From positions 1,178,001-1,242,000 of the forward strand of contig NZ_JAANYY010000002.1 in assembly GCF_012274265.1 (NCBI RefSeq): a DNA stretch of 64,000 nt, read 5' to 3'. Under the pieces are notes generated by a model. The model worked only from the letters and a program-made list of their open reading frames with translations, had not been told where the DNA came from and ran no database searches. This document shows positions 47,694 through 57,730 of this stretch, piece by piece (the first letter of the stretch is position 1; every line of letters begins with the position of its first letter). A program made the translations under genes and the position numbers. Source of the DNA: Sphingopyxis microcysteis (GTDB lineage: Bacteria; Pseudomonadota; Alphaproteobacteria; Sphingomonadales; Sphingomonadaceae).

Positions 47694-48680
47694 ATGAACG
47701 CTCCCCATCCGACACCGCGCCCGAACGGCGACGAAATCGCAGAACTCAGGGTTTTGATCGCCGCGCCGCGCGGCTTTTGCGCCGGCGTCGATCGCGCCAT
47801 CCGCATCGTCGAACTCGCGCTCGGGCGTTTTGGCGCGCCGGTCTATGTCCGCCACGAAATCGTTCACAACCGCTACGTCGTCGACACGCTGAAGGCGCAA
47901 GGCGCAATTTTCGTCGAATCGCTCGATCAGGTTCCCGATGGCGTGCCGGTTGTTTTCAGCGCCCATGGTGTGCCCAAAGCGGTTCCCGCGAAGGCGGAAA
48001 TGCGCGGGCTCGATTACATCGATGCGACCTGCCCCCTGGTATCGAAAGTCCATCGGCAGGCCGAACGCGCGCATGAAGCGGGCCGCCACATCGTCTTTGT
48101 CGGCCACGCCGGTCACCCCGAGGTCATCGGCACGCTGGGCCAATTGCCCGACGGCGCGATGACATTGGTCGAATCGGTCGATGATGTCGCCGCGCTGACA
48201 CCGCCCGACCCCGACAGGCTGGCATTTTTGACCCAGACCACGCTGTCGGTGGACGACACCCGCGACATCATCGCCGCCCTGCAGCACCGTTTCCCGGCCA
48301 TTTCGGGGCCGCGCGGCGAAGATATTTGTTACGCCACCTCGAACCGGCAGGATGCGGTCAAGGCAATTGCCGGTGACTGCGACCGCATGATCGTGATTGG
48401 CGCGCCGAACAGCTCGAACAGCCTGCGCCTGGTCGAAGTGGCCGAACGCATGGGAACCCCGGCGCATCTGGTGCAGCGCGGCGGCGATGTCGATCCCGTC
48501 TGGCTCACCGATATCGCGACACTGGGCATCACTGCGGGCGCCAGCGCGCCCGAAACGCTGGTCCGCGAAGTCATCGATGCGGTTGCGGCGCACCGACGCA
48601 TCGTCGAGGATGTCGTCGTCACCGCCGAAGAGAATATGGTGTTCAAGCTGCCGCGCGGGCTCGAACCGGCAGCCGCCTGA
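47694..48680 (+). CDS. ispH: 4-hydroxy-3-methylbut-2-enyl diphosphate reductase
   Basis: The 328-residue protein has the three Fe-S-binding Cys of Isp[25 protein letters not shown] and [24 protein letters not shown] and SAPETLV complete the pattern. It performs the last step of the MEP isoprenoid pathway. Its stop overlaps the thrB start by 1 nt. The unit ispH-thrB-rnhA is common in alphaproteobacteria. Confidence 0.97.
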   Translation: MNAPHPTPRPNGDEIAELRVLIAAPRGFCAGVDRAIRIVELALGRFGAPVYVRHEIVHNRYVVDTLKAQGAIFVESLDQVPDGVPVVFSAHGVPKAVPAKAEMRGLDYIDATCPLVSKVHRQAERAHEAGRHIVFVGHAGHPEVIGTLGQLPDGAMTLVESVDDVAALTPPDPDRLAFLTQTTLSVDDTRDIIAALQHRFPAISGPRGEDICYATSNRQDAVKAIAGDCDRMIVIGAPNSSNSLRLVEVAERMGTPAHLVQRGGDVDPVWLTDIATLGITAGASAPETLVREVIDAVAAHRRIVEDVVVTAEENMVFKLPRGLEPAAA

Positions 48681-49642
48681 TGGCGGTGTATACACATGTC
48701 GATCCCGCCGACCTGGCTGCGCTGGTCGCACGCTATGACATTGGCAGCGTCCTGTCGTGCAAGGGCATTGCCGAGGGGGTCGAGAACAGCAATTTCCTGC
48801 TCGAAACGACCGCGGGCCGGTTCATCCTGACGCTTTACGAAAAGCGCGTCAGCGCAGGCGATCTGCCGTTCTTTGTCGACCTGCTCGACCATCTCGCGAA
48901 CAGCGGCTCGCCGGTGCCGGCAATGATCCGCGATCGCAGCGGTGTCGCCGTCCAGCAGATTTCGGGCCGTTCCGCCTGCATCATCCAGTTTTTGTCGGGC
49001 ATATCGCTCACTCATCCCAACGCCGCGCAGTGCGAGGCGGCGGGCGCCGCGCTCGGCGCGATGCACCGCTCGCTCGCCGGATATGACGGCGCTCGCGACA
49101 ACAGCATGGGCCACCGACATTGGCGCGGTGTCGCCGACGCGACCGGAAACCTCGACGCAGTACGCCCGGGCTTGCAGGCGATCGTCGATGCGGAACTCGC
49201 CTTCGTGGAGGCGCATTGGCCCGCCGACCTGCCTGCCCATGTCATTCACGCCGACCTGTTTCCCGACAATGTCCTGATGCTCGGCGACCGGGTGACGGGG
49301 CTGATCGACTTCTATTTCGCCGCCACCGACTTTCGCGCCTATGATCTGGTGATCACCCATGCGGCATGGACCTTTTCCGCCGACGGCAGCACCTGCGACC
49401 CCGCGCTCGCGGGGGCGCTGATGCGCGGCTACGCGCGCGAAATCACTTTGACCGAGGCCGAGCGCGCCGCATTGCCGACGCTGGCGCGCGGCGCCGCGCT
49501 GCGGTTCCTGCTGACGCGCGCGCACGACTGGGTACATACGCCAGCGGACGCGCTGGTTACGCGCAAGGATCCCTCGCCCTTCCTCGCCCGCCTGCTGCGC
49601 TATCGCGCCGCCGATGCTGCCAGCCTGTTTGCCGCCGCATGA
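48680..49642 (+). CDS. thrB: homoserine kinase, ThrB2 (APH-fold) type
   Basis: The 320-residue protein starts [20 protein letters not shown] and belongs to the phosphotransferase-enzyme family: [14 protein letters not shown] at the nucleotide site, [13 protein letters not shown] with the catalytic Asp and Asn, and GLIDFYFA for metal. It makes homoserine phosphate for threonine synthesis. It overlaps ispH by 1 nt and rnhA by 4 nt. Confidence 0.95.
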   Translation: MAVYTHVDPADLAALVARYDIGSVLSCKGIAEGVENSNFLLETTAGRFILTLYEKRVSAGDLPFFVDLLDHLANSGSPVPAMIRDRSGVAVQQISGRSACIIQFLSGISLTHPNAAQCEAAGAALGAMHRSLAGYDGARDNSMGHRHWRGVADATGNLDAVRPGLQAIVDAELAFVEAHWPADLPAHVIHADLFPDNVLMLGDRVTGLIDFYFAATDFRAYDLVITHAAWTFSADGSTCDPALAGALMRGYAREITLTEAERAALPTLARGAALRFLLTRAHDWVHTPADALVTRKDPSPFLARLLRYRAADAASLFAAA

Positions 49643-50097
49643 GCGACGAACGGACGAAGACGGTGATCGTCGCCACCGATGGTGCGTGCAAGGGCAACCC
49701 CGGCCCCGGCGGCTGGGGCGCGGTCCTGCGGTGGGGTGATGTGGTCAAGAAACTATCGGGCGGCGAGCCCGATACCACGAACAATCGCATGGAGTTGCTT
49801 GCGGCGATCGAGGCGCTGGCGGCGCTCAAACGAGGCTGCAAAGTCGAACTGTCGACCGACAGCGTCTATGTGCGCGACGGCATCACCAAATGGATATTTG
49901 GCTGGCAGAAAAACGGCTGGAAAACCGCTGCCAAAAAGCCCGTGGCCAATGCCGACCTGTGGCAGCGCTTGCTGGCCGAAGCCAAGCGGCACGACATCGA
50001 ATGGCTGTGGGTCAAGGGCCACGCCGGGCATGGCGACAATGAAATCGCTGATCAGCTCGCCAGCGACGCGGCGCTCGAGGTAGCGCGGGCGCGCTGA
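49639..50097 (+). CDS. rnhA: ribonuclease HI
   Basis: From the ATG overlapping the thrB stop the protein has 152 residues. The DEDD catalytic residues lie in [34 protein letters not shown] and the final Asp in [11 protein letters not shown]. It removes RNA from RNA-DNA hybrids. The C-terminal part after the domain is short. Confidence 0.96.
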   Translation: MSDERTKTVIVATDGACKGNPGPGGWGAVLRWGDVVKKLSGGEPDTTNNRMELLAAIEALAALKRGCKVELSTDSVYVRDGITKWIFGWQKNGWKTAAKKPVANADLWQRLLAEAKRHDIEWLWVKGHAGHGDNEIADQLASDAALEVARAR

Positions 50098-50114
50098 ACG
50101 CCCGCGCCGTCGCT

Positions 50115-50291
50115 CTATTCGGCTTCGCGTATCTCCGCGCCCGGTCCGTTTTTCTTGATCGATTCGATGGCGTTGAGCGCCGACGCCTTGCTGGAATAGC
50201 CTTCGGTCCAGAAAATCGTTTCGCTGTTATATTTGAAATAGGCGACATGCTCGCCCGCCTTGTTCTTCTTGATTTCGAAATAATGGGCCAT
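50115..50291 (-). CDS. YegP/DUF1508 family protein
   Basis: The 58-residue protein starts MAHYFEIKKNKAGEHVAYFK and has one DUF1508 unit, ending with EGYSSKASALNAIESIKKN. The family is small, soluble and beta-rich, with no known activity. A GGAGGAT site precedes the ATG at 50291; the frame runs on to 50321. It is convergent with rnhA. Confidence 0.88.
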   Translation of the reverse strand: MAHYFEIKKNKAGEHVAYFKYNSETIFWTEGYSSKASALNAIESIKKNGPGAEIREAE

Positions 50292-50381
50292 CGGATCCTC
50301 CGCCGGTCGTTGGCGCGCCACGGTGACGCGACAAGCCTATGGTAAGCAGACGGAGGCGGCGTGCAAGCCGCCAGATTGATA

Positions 50382-51512
50382 TCAGGCGAAGCGCGAGGGC
50401 GCGAAGGGCAACGGATCGACGTCCCCGATCATGCCTGAGGGTGGCGGCGCCCCGAGCTCGGCCGCCAGCAGCGCCGCAATCGCGGGCGAGGTCTGAATCC
50501 CGACGCCGCCCTGCCCCGCGCACCAGATAAAGTCGGGCTGGTGCGGATCGGCGCCGAACACCGGAACACGGTCGGGTGCAAAGCTGCGCAGCCCCGCCCA
50601 TTTGCGTTCGACGGCGGCAACGGGCCAATCGACGACGGCCTGCAAGCGATCGATCGCGATCGCCACATCGACGTCTTCGGGTGCCGCGTCATGCGGCTCG
50701 ACCGGCGTTTCATCATGCGGGCTGAGCCACACCCGCCCTTCGCTCTCGCCCTTGAAATAGAAATCGCCGCCGACGTGAACGATCAGCGGCAGTTCGGCAG
50801 GCACAGCCACCCCGAGCCGCAGCTGGACGACGGTGCGGCGATAGGGACGGATGCCCACCGGCGCGACCCCGCACGCCGCCGCAACGCGGTCCGCCCAAGC
50901 CCCCGCGGCATTGACGATCAGCGCCGCATGGATGGTCTCCCCCCCCACCCGGACGTCCCAGCCGTCGGCGGTCCGCCGTGCCGATTCCAGCGGTGCTCGG
51001 ATCGCGAGAAGCGCTCCGTCTCGCTTGGCCGCCCGCAGATAGGCGGCGTGAAGCGCGCCAACGTCGATATCGCTGCACGCCGCCTCATAGGCCGCTTCGC
51101 TCCAATCGGCACGAACGCCGGGGATGTTTCGCGCGATATCGGTGGCGCCAATCCGCACGACATCGACGCCCCTGGCCGCAAATTTGGCAGCAAAAGCGTC
51201 GACGGCCGTTGCTTCGGACCGACGGCCGATGGTCAGCGCCGAGCGCGGCGAAAGAAAGGCGCGTTCGGAAAAGTCGGGAGCCGGGTGCGCAAGCATATCG
51301 AAGGACGCGATGGACAGCGGCTGGACCGTCGCCCCGCCATAGGTTTCGTGCCAGAAAGCCGCCGATCGGCCAGTGGCGTGGTAACCCGGCGTATCTTCCG
51401 CCTCGATCAGCATCACCCGGCGCCACGGCGCGAGCGCCGCGGCCAGACTGGCACCCGCGATGCCCGCGCCGACGATCAGCACGTCGATGGCAGAAGGCAG
51501 CGCGGCGGTCAT
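50382..51512 (-). CDS. FAD-dependent amino-acid oxidase/dehydrogenase (DadA/ThiO-like)
   Basis: The 376-residue protein has the FAD Rossmann motif VLIVGAGIAGASLAAAL near residue 12 and the C-terminal FAD segment WCAGQGGVGIQTSPA. It is a member of the DAO family, which oxidises amino acids or related amines. Start could be ATG at 51512 or at 51530; the shorter gives the usual short N-terminus. It is divergent from the Tad pilus genes and has no clear functional link to them. Confidence 0.88.
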   Translation of the reverse strand: MTAALPSAIDVLIVGAGIAGASLAAALAPWRRVMLIEAEDTPGYHATGRSAAFWHETYGGATVQPLSIASFDMLAHPAPDFSERAFLSPRSALTIGRRSEATAVDAFAAKFAARGVDVVRIGATDIARNIPGVRADWSEAAYEAACSDIDVGALHAAYLRAAKRDGALLAIRAPLESARRTADGWDVRVGGETIHAALIVNAAGAWADRVAAACGVAPVGIRPYRRTVVQLRLGVAVPAELPLIVHVGGDFYFKGESEGRVWLSPHDETPVEPHDAAPEDVDVAIAIDRLQAVVDWPVAAVERKWAGLRSFAPDRVPVFGADPHQPDFIWCAGQGGVGIQTSPAIAALLAAELGAPPPSGMIGDVDPLPFAPSRFA

Positions 51513-51608
51513 GCCCCGCCGCATATCCATTGGCCCACGGAATGCAAGCCGCGCCGTCGGCTGTGCATGGTTACCGTTTGGTAAGCCATATTGCGTAGGA
51601 GGCCGCCG

Positions 51609-52091
51609 ATGGACAGCGGCAATATCTCCCTTGGCCTGATGGTCATATTAGGCCTTTTGATGATCGCTGCGGCGATCAGCGACCTGCGATCGCGGACAAT
51701 TTCCAACGAGCTCAACGCGGCGATCGCCCTCCTCGCTATCCCCTTCTGGATTGCCAGCGGCCTCGCGCTGTGGCCCGACATGCCCGTTCAGTTCGGTGCG
51801 GCGTTTGCGGTCTTCCTGGTTTTTGCCGGACTCTTTGCGATCGGCGCAATGGGCGGCGGCGACGTGAAGATGATCGGCGCGGTGATGCTGTGGATCCCGC
51901 TGCCGCTGTTCCTGCCGATGCTCACGGTCATGGCCGTGGGCGGCGGCATCCTGTCGGCCGTCATGTTGATTCATATGAAAATTCGTCGGTCCGAAACGCC
52001 GGTCGAGGTGCCCTATGGGGTCGCGATCGCCGCCGCCGGGCTTTGGGCGCTTCACCAACAATATCTTAACCAGTTTCAGGCTATCGGTTGA
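51609..52091 (+). CDS. cpaA: Tad pilus prepilin peptidase CpaA/TadV
   Basis: The 160-residue membrane protein belongs to the A24 aspartic peptidases. Catalytic Asp residues lie in AISDLRSRTISN and GAMGGGDVKMIG. It cleaves the Flp prepilin leader and pseudopilins. AGGAGG precedes the ATG. It is the first gene of the cluster; the pilin itself is not found upstream. TTACC and GGTAA form an inverted repeat about 45 nt before the ATG. Confidence 0.92.
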   Translation: MDSGNISLGLMVILGLLMIAAAISDLRSRTISNELNAAIALLAIPFWIASGLALWPDMPVQFGAAFAVFLVFAGLFAIGAMGGGDVKMIGAVMLWIPLPLFLPMLTVMAVGGGILSAVMLIHMKIRRSETPVEVPYGVAIAAAGLWALHQQYLNQFQAIG

Positions 52092-52145
52092 GCCTGAGGG
52101 CAAACACCGCCGTGTCTGGCTGGTGTTAGGAGGCGAAAAATCGTC

Positions 52146-53183
52146 ATGGATACGCGAAAGATTATGCTGATCGTTGGCGCGCTGGTCATTGCGATCGGCG
52201 CGGCATTCGGGGTCAACCAGATGATGCGCGGGGCTTCGGCTCCGGAAGCTCGGGCCGCTGCGGCGCCGGAGATTACCGGTCCGATGATCCTGGTCGCAAC
52301 GCGGCAGCTGCCGGTCGGCACGATCATCGGCCCCGACAGCTTCCGTTTCCAGCCCTGGCCGAAAGAGCTGGTCGAAAAGGCGTATTTCATGAAGGAAAAG
52401 ACCGACGTGAACACGTTGGTCGGCACCGTCGTGCGCTATCCGATCACCGCCGGCCAGCCGCTGACCCAAGGCGCGCTGGTCCATCCCGACGATCGCGGCT
52501 TCCTTGCTGCGGCGCTCGGCCCCGGCATGCGCGCCGTGACGGTCAAGGTCAGCCAGGAACAGGGCGTCGCCGGCTTCGTCTTCCCGGGTGACCGCGTCGA
52601 TGTCCTGCTGGCGCAGACGATCGAGGTCAAGGAAGGCAGCGCCTATCCCGACGATCAGATTTTCACCGCCGAAACGATCGTGCGTAACGTCCGCGTGCTT
52701 GCGACCGACCAGCGCTACGATGCCGAAGACGAAACGGGCAAGACGCCGGTTCGCACCTTTGGCTCGGTTACGCTGGAAGCCACTCCGGAACTCGCCGAAC
52801 GTATCGCGGTCGCGCAGAGCATGGGCAAATTGTCGCTGGCGCTCCGTCCGCTGGCCGAAAGCAGCGGCGAACTCGAAGCCGCGATCGCCTCGGGCGACAT
52901 CAGCGTCCCCGCAAAGGGCGGCACCGAAGCCGAACGCCGCATGCTGGCGCAGGCCCAGGCCCGCCCGGTTACTGCAAAGACCGCGACAACCGGCGGCGAC
53001 GTATCGCGCTTCTGGATCCCGGTCAGCGGCCGTGTCGGCGGCGGCGGATCGCGTCCGCAGCAGCAGGCAGTCGGAATGCCGGCACCTTCAGGGGGCAATT
53101 ATGGACCGGCGGCGCGCAGTGGACCCGTGGTCCGCGTGACGCGCGGCGACAAAGTGACCGAAGTTTCGGTTGGGGGTAAGTAA
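52146..53183 (+). CDS. cpaB: Flp pilus assembly protein CpaB/RcpC
   Basis: The 345-residue protein has a signal anchor (MLIVGALVIAIGAAFGV), a SAF domain (ILVATRQLPVGTIIGPD) and an RcpC-type domain (VSQEQGVAGFVFPGDRVDVL). It sits in the periplasm and is thought to support the secretin. The ATG has TTAGGAGG upstream. cpaC follows after 1 nt. Confidence 0.94.
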   Translation: MDTRKIMLIVGALVIAIGAAFGVNQMMRGASAPEARAAAAPEITGPMILVATRQLPVGTIIGPDSFRFQPWPKELVEKAYFMKEKTDVNTLVGTVVRYPITAGQPLTQGALVHPDDRGFLAAALGPGMRAVTVKVSQEQGVAGFVFPGDRVDVLLAQTIEVKEGSAYPDDQIFTAETIVRNVRVLATDQRYDAEDETGKTPVRTFGSVTLEATPELAERIAVAQSMGKLSLALRPLAESSGELEAAIASGDISVPAKGGTEAERRMLAQAQARPVTAKTATTGGDVSRFWIPVSGRVGGGGSRPQQQAVGMPAPSGGNYGPAARSGPVVRVTRGDKVTEVSVGGK

Positions 53184-53184
53184 G

Positions 53185-54750
53185 ATGAACAGCAAACCCA
53201 ATTTCAAGGCAGCGGCCCTGGCCCGCACCCTGGCCATTGGCCTAGTCGCAGCGACGCTGGTTTCCGCGCCGGTACAGCCGGTGGCTGCCCAGGCAACCCA
53301 GAACGCCAGCAGCAGCATCGACCTGTCGGTGGGCCGTGGCCGCCTGATCAGCCTTCCGGCTGCCATGACCGACATCTTCGTCGCCAATGACGAAGTCGCC
53401 GACGTCCAGGTCCGTTCGGGGCGCCAGCTTTACATCTTTGGCAAAAAGCCGGGTGAAACCAGCATCTATGCCACCGATGCCAGCGGCCGCGTGGTGTTCT
53501 CGACCGTCGCCCGCGTCGGCAACAATATCGAAACGATCGATCAGATGCTGTCGCTGGCAATGCCCGACGCCAGCATCTCGGCGAACACGATGAACGGCTT
53601 TGTGCTGCTCACCGGCACCGTCCAGTCGCCCGACGACGCGGCCGAAGCCGAAATGCTGGTTCAGGCCTTTGTCGGCGAGGGTACGAAAGTGTTGTCGCGT
53701 CTGCGCACGGCAACGCCGCTGCAGGTCAATCTGCAGGTCCGCATCGCCGAAGTGAATCGCACTTTGGTCAAGGAAATGAGCGGCAACATTCTGACTCGCG
53801 ATCGAGACGGGGCGCTGGGCAACGGCTTCCTTGGTGGAGTTTTCGGCGGTCGGTCGGCTGGCGAAATTACTTACCCCCAAGCGCCGACGGCGGTGTTCCC
53901 CCCCGGCACGGTTCCGATTCCCTATGACCCGGCTACCGGCCTTCCGCTCGGCAACGGTCGTACGACTATCGGGACAAACTATCAGTTCAATCAGCCGGCA
54001 GGTCGGCGCAGCCTGGCCGGTGCCGGTCGCCTGTTCGGGCTCGACCTGATGGCGTCGCTCGATATCGGCGAACGATCGGGGCTGGTCGCCACCTTGGCGC
54101 AGCCCAATCTGACCGCGATCTCGGGCGAAACCGCCGACTTCCTGGCGGGCGGCGAATTCCCGGTTCCGATCCCCGGCAACCTTGCCGGGACGACGATCGA
54201 GTATCGCAAATATGGCGTCAGCCTGGCCTATACGCCGACGGTGCTGTCGAACGGTCGTATCAGCCTGCGCGTTCGCCCCGAGGTTTCGGAGCTTTCGACG
54301 GAAGGCGCCATCGAGCTCGACGGTTTCCAGGTTCCGGCCCTGACGGTTCGCCGGGCCGAAACGACGGTCGAACTGGGGTCGGGCGAAAGCTTCATGATCG
54401 CCGGCCTGATGAACAACCGTTCGATCGGCGCCATCGACAAGATGCCCGGCCTTGGCGACGTGCCGCTGCTCGGCACGTTGTTCAAATCGGACAGCTTCCG
54501 GCGTGGCGAGACCGAACTGGTCATTGTGGTGACCCCCTATCTGGTCCAGCCGGTGTCGGCGAACGACATCAAGCTGCCGACCGACGCCTATCAGGACGCG
54601 AACGATCTGCAGCGGATCCTGCTCAATCAGACCGGTGACGGCGTGACGGGCGGCGATCGTCCGAAGCCGCGGCTCGACACCAGCGTCGGCGACGCGGATC
54701 GCCCGCGCGGTAGCAGCGCCGACGTCGCCCCCGGCTTCAGCATCAAGTGA
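53185..54750 (+). CDS. cpaC: Flp pilus secretin CpaC/RcpA
   Basis: The 521-residue protein has a signal peptide (LAIGLVAATLVSAPVQPVAA), an N-terminal pilus-and-N1/N0 region (LSVGRGRLISLPAAMTDIFV), a BON-like segment and the type II/III secretin domain with LVATLAQPNLTAISGETA and VPLLGTLFKSDSFRRGETEL. It forms the outer-membrane ring for the pilus. An in-frame TTG is at 53170, but ATG 53185 has the GGGGGTAAG ribosome site. Confidence 0.95.
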   Translation: MNSKPNFKAAALARTLAIGLVAATLVSAPVQPVAAQATQNASSSIDLSVGRGRLISLPAAMTDIFVANDEVADVQVRSGRQLYIFGKKPGETSIYATDASGRVVFSTVARVGNNIETIDQMLSLAMPDASISANTMNGFVLLTGTVQSPDDAAEAEMLVQAFVGEGTKVLSRLRTATPLQVNLQVRIAEVNRTLVKEMSGNILTRDRDGALGNGFLGGVFGGRSAGEITYPQAPTAVFPPGTVPIPYDPATGLPLGNGRTTIGTNYQFNQPAGRRSLAGAGRLFGLDLMASLDIGERSGLVATLAQPNLTAISGETADFLAGGEFPVPIPGNLAGTTIEYRKYGVSLAYTPTVLSNGRISLRVRPEVSELSTEGAIELDGFQVPALTVRRAETTVELGSGESFMIAGLMNNRSIGAIDKMPGLGDVPLLGTLFKSDSFRRGETELVIVVTPYLVQPVSANDIKLPTDAYQDANDLQRILLNQTGDGVTGGDRPKPRLDTSVGDADRPRGSSADVAPGFSIK

Positions 54751-54775
54751 TGTCCAGGATTTCAGGAGCAAAGTG

Positions 54776-55420
54776 ATGAAAAAAATTGCAACTTGGACGG
54801 TCCTGGCACTGAGCGCTTCGCTCGCGGGATGCACCGGCACCGCCTACAGCAACCGCAGCCTCGATTCGGTGCATCAGCCGGTCGTGCGCAATGCCATCCA
54901 TCAGTTCGACGTCGCCGCTTCCAGCGGCGAGCTGGCCCCCAGCGAGCAGAGCCGACTGCAAGGTTGGTTCGACGCGATGGGCGTGCGTTACGGCGACCGC
55001 ATTTCGATCGAAGACCCCTCGGTCTATGGCGCCACGTCGGCGCAAGCGACTGTGCGGTCGATGGTCGCCCGTCGCGGACTGCTGGTGAGCGACGTTGTTC
55101 CGGTAACCACGGGTGCAGTGCCGCAGGGCCATTTGCGCGTGATCATCACCCGCGCGTCAGCCTTCGTCCCCGGCTGCCCCGATTGGTCCAGCAAGTCTTC
55201 GATCAATACCGCCAATGCGACGTCGGCCAACTATGGCTGCGCGACGAACAGCAACCTCGCTGCGATGGTCGCCGACCCCAATGATCTGATCAAGGGCGCG
55301 CGCAGCGACGGCAACGATCCGTCGATGGCGACGCGCGCGATCAAGACTTTCCGCGAAAAGCCGCCAACAGGGGCCGGTGAACTGCGCGGTGAAAAGACCA
55401 ACGAAGGAGGTGGCCAGTGA
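54776..55420 (+). CDS. cpaD: Flp pilus assembly lipoprotein CpaD
   Basis: The 214-residue protein starts MKKIATWTVLALSASLAGCT, a lipoprotein signal with Cys at the mature start. The CpaD domain shows NAIHQFDVAASSGELAP and ASAFVPGCPDWS, with NYGCATNSNLAAMVADPNDL near the C-terminus. It is an outer-membrane partner of the secretin. Its stop overlaps the cpaE start by 4 nt. Confidence 0.94.
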   Translation: MKKIATWTVLALSASLAGCTGTAYSNRSLDSVHQPVVRNAIHQFDVAASSGELAPSEQSRLQGWFDAMGVRYGDRISIEDPSVYGATSAQATVRSMVARRGLLVSDVVPVTTGAVPQGHLRVIITRASAFVPGCPDWSSKSSINTANATSANYGCATNSNLAAMVADPNDLIKGARSDGNDPSMATRAIKTFREKPPTGAGELRGEKTNEGGGQ

Positions 55421-56691
55421 ACGCGCCGTTCAAATCCGCAGGCTTGCGTGACCCGTTCAGCGCCTTCGTGTGCGACGACGACACGCTTGAGCTGATCCGC
55501 GCCGCCGCCAACGACATGGGCTGGCCGATCGAGAAATGTAACAAGGGCGGTCTGCGCAACGCGGTCCAGTCGCTGTCGGTGTCCGCCAGCCCGAACATCC
55601 TGTTCGTCGACATGTCGGAATCGGGTGACCCGATCAACGACATCAACGCGCTGGCCGAAGTCTGCGAACCCGGCACCGTCGTGATTGCGGCGGGGCAGGT
55701 CAACGATGTGCGCCTGTACCGCGATCTGCTGTCGAGCGGCATCCAGGATTATCTGCTCAAACCGTTGTCGCTGGAACAGGTTCGCGAATCGCTGACCATG
55801 GCGCAGGCGATGCTGACCGCGCCGAAACATGCCGATATGCAGGACGACAAACCGCATCACATGATGGCGGTGGTCGGGGTGCGTGGCGGCGTCGGCGCTT
55901 CGCTTGTCTCGACCTCGCTCGCCTGGGCGATGAGCGAACAGGCGAGCCGCCAAACGGCGCTGCTCGACCTCGACGTCCATTTCGGGACCGGCGCGTTGAC
56001 GCTCGACCTGGAACCGGGTCGCGGCTTGATCGACGCGATCGACAATCCGAGCCGCATCGACGGCCTGTTCATCGAACGCGCCATGGTGCGGGCGTCGGAC
56101 AAGCTCAGCCTGCTGTCGGCCGAGGCGCCGATCCATCAGCCGGTAATGACGGACGGATCTGCCTTTTTCCAGTTGGAAGAAGAATTGCGCGGTGCGTTCG
56201 AAATGACGATCGTCGACATTCCGCGCCAGGTGCTGATCCCCTTCCCCCATCTGGTGGCGGAGGCCGGAACGATCCTGCTGGTCACCGATGTCACGCTGGC
56301 GGCCGCACGCGATACCATTCGCCTGCTGTCCTGGTTCAAACAGAATGTGCCCGGCGCCCGCGTCGTGCTGGTCGCCAACAAGTTCCAAAGTGCCGTCGGT
56401 GAACTGTCGCGCAAAGAATTTGAATCCTCGATCGAACGCCAGATCGATGTCGTGATCCCGTTCGACCCGAAACTGGTCTGCCAGTCAGCGAAGCTTGGCA
56501 AATCCTATGCCGAAGTCTGCAAGGGCACCAAAGCCGCGCAGGTGTGGAACAATCTGATGCGCCTGATCCTCGACGGCGCCGATGTCGAAGCCGAAGAGGC
56601 GCAGGCAGCAACGGCCAAGGGCAAGTCGGGCGGTTCGTTGCTCGGCAAGCTCGGGTTGATGACGAAAAAGGGTGCGAAGCAGGCGGCATGA
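55417..56691 (+). CDS. cpaE: pilus assembly ATPase-like protein CpaE/TadZ
   Basis: The 424-residue protein has an atypical receiver-like N-terminal region (about 1-130) and a ParA/MinD-like domain with a deviant P loop, VRGGVGASLVSTSLAW, lacking the usual Lys. This is common in CpaE/TadZ, which marks the pole for pilus assembly. It starts with GTG and has AAGGAGG upstream. In other Tad clusters cpaF comes next, but here tadB follows after 57 nt. Confidence 0.93.
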   Translation: MNAPFKSAGLRDPFSAFVCDDDTLELIRAAANDMGWPIEKCNKGGLRNAVQSLSVSASPNILFVDMSESGDPINDINALAEVCEPGTVVIAAGQVNDVRLYRDLLSSGIQDYLLKPLSLEQVRESLTMAQAMLTAPKHADMQDDKPHHMMAVVGVRGGVGASLVSTSLAWAMSEQASRQTALLDLDVHFGTGALTLDLEPGRGLIDAIDNPSRIDGLFIERAMVRASDKLSLLSAEAPIHQPVMTDGSAFFQLEEELRGAFEMTIVDIPRQVLIPFPHLVAEAGTILLVTDVTLAAARDTIRLLSWFKQNVPGARVVLVANKFQSAVGELSRKEFESSIERQIDVVIPFDPKLVCQSAKLGKSYAEVCKGTKAAQVWNNLMRLILDGADVEAEEAQAATAKGKSGGSLLGKLGLMTKKGAKQAA

Positions 56692-56748
56692 CGGTCCGCC
56701 AGACGGACCTTCACCACCAAAAAGCGATAGAAGCGGACATCTGCTGAC

Positions 56749-57717
56749 ATGAATCTGCCAGTCATCCTTATCATCGCCGGGGCCGTGCTGGCCTTTGCCC
56801 TGCTCGTCGTCTTGCTGGGCGGGCCTTCGGCCGGCAAAGCCAAGACGCGCCGACTGGCGATGGTCAAGGACCGTCATGCCGCTTCGACCGAAGCGGTCGT
56901 GGCGGCTCAGATGCGCAAGACGATCCAGTCGGGTGTCCAGGGCAACGCAACGCTGGCCAGCCTGATGCCGCGCCGCGAAGAGATGGAAAAGCGCCTTCGC
57001 CGCACCGGCAAGGGATGGACGCTTACCCAATATATGTTCGCCTCGATGGGCCTTTTTGTCGTCGTCACCGGCGGCATGCTGGCCATGCGCGCGCCGATCA
57101 CCATGGCCGGGCTCATCGGCTTGCTGTTGAGCCTTGGCCTGCCGTATCTGATCGTCGGGCGCGCGATAAAAAAGCGCGTCGCCCAGTTCAACACCCGCTT
57201 TCCCGATGCGATCGACCTGCTCGTCCGCGGCCTGCGGTCCGGCCTGCCCGTCACCGAGACGTTTCAGGTGGTGAGCCAGGAGCTCCCCGGTCCGGTGGGT
57301 GAGGAATTCAAGGGCATTGTCGAACGCATCCGTATCGGCAACACGATGGAAGCCGCATTGCAGGAATCGGCTGTGATGCTGGGGACGCCCGAGTTTCAGT
57401 TCTTTTGCATCACCATCCAGATTCAGCGCGAGACGGGCGGCAACCTCGCCGAAACGCTGTCCAACCTGTCGGATGTGCTGCGCAAGCGCGCCCAGATGAA
57501 ACTCAAGATCCGGGCCATGTCGTCGGAAGCCAAGGCATCGGCGTACATCGTCGGCGCCTTGCCCTTCTTCGTCTTTGGCGTCGTGTGGTCGATGAATCCC
57601 AGCTATCTTGAGGGCTTCTTCTACGAGCAGCGGCTGATCATCACCGGGATCGGTGGCCTGATCTGGATGAGCATCGGGGCCGGGATCATGGCCAAAATGA
57701 TCAGTTTCGAAATCTGA
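56749..57717 (+). CDS. tadB: Tad pilus inner-membrane protein TadB (GspF-like)
   Basis: The 322-residue protein has an N-terminal membrane helix, a cytoplasmic part and a type II secretion F domain: FPDAIDLLVRGLRSGLPVTE and IQRETGGNLAETLSNLSDVL. With TadC it forms the platform that a TadA/CpaF ATPase drives. It is preceded directly by cpaE; the 57-nt gap holds GGTCCG/CGGACC, a 6-bp inverted repeat, and only a weak ribosome site. Confidence 0.93.
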   Translation: MNLPVILIIAGAVLAFALLVVLLGGPSAGKAKTRRLAMVKDRHAASTEAVVAAQMRKTIQSGVQGNATLASLMPRREEMEKRLRRTGKGWTLTQYMFASMGLFVVVTGGMLAMRAPITMAGLIGLLLSLGLPYLIVGRAIKKRVAQFNTRFPDAIDLLVRGLRSGLPVTETFQVVSQELPGPVGEEFKGIVERIRIGNTMEAALQESAVMLGTPEFQFFCITIQIQRETGGNLAETLSNLSDVLRKRAQMKLKIRAMSSEAKASAYIVGALPFFVFGVVWSMNPSYLEGFFYEQRLIITGIGGLIWMSIGAGIMAKMISFEI

Positions 57718-57730
57718 AGGGGCGGAACCA

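Noticed and set aside
51560-51580. TTACC-GTTT-GGTAA before cpaA as a CtrA site
   Set aside because: It is an inverted repeat, but both halves differ from TTAA; it does not match the CtrA pattern well enough to be listed as one.
53242-54840. 532-residue open frame opposite cpaC
   Set aside because: Antisense shadow of the secretin gene.
56544-56747. 67-residue frame across the cpaE-tadB gap, considered as a remnant of cpaF
   Set aside because: It is mostly an out-of-frame reading of cpaE and shows no Walker motif or other CpaF sequence.
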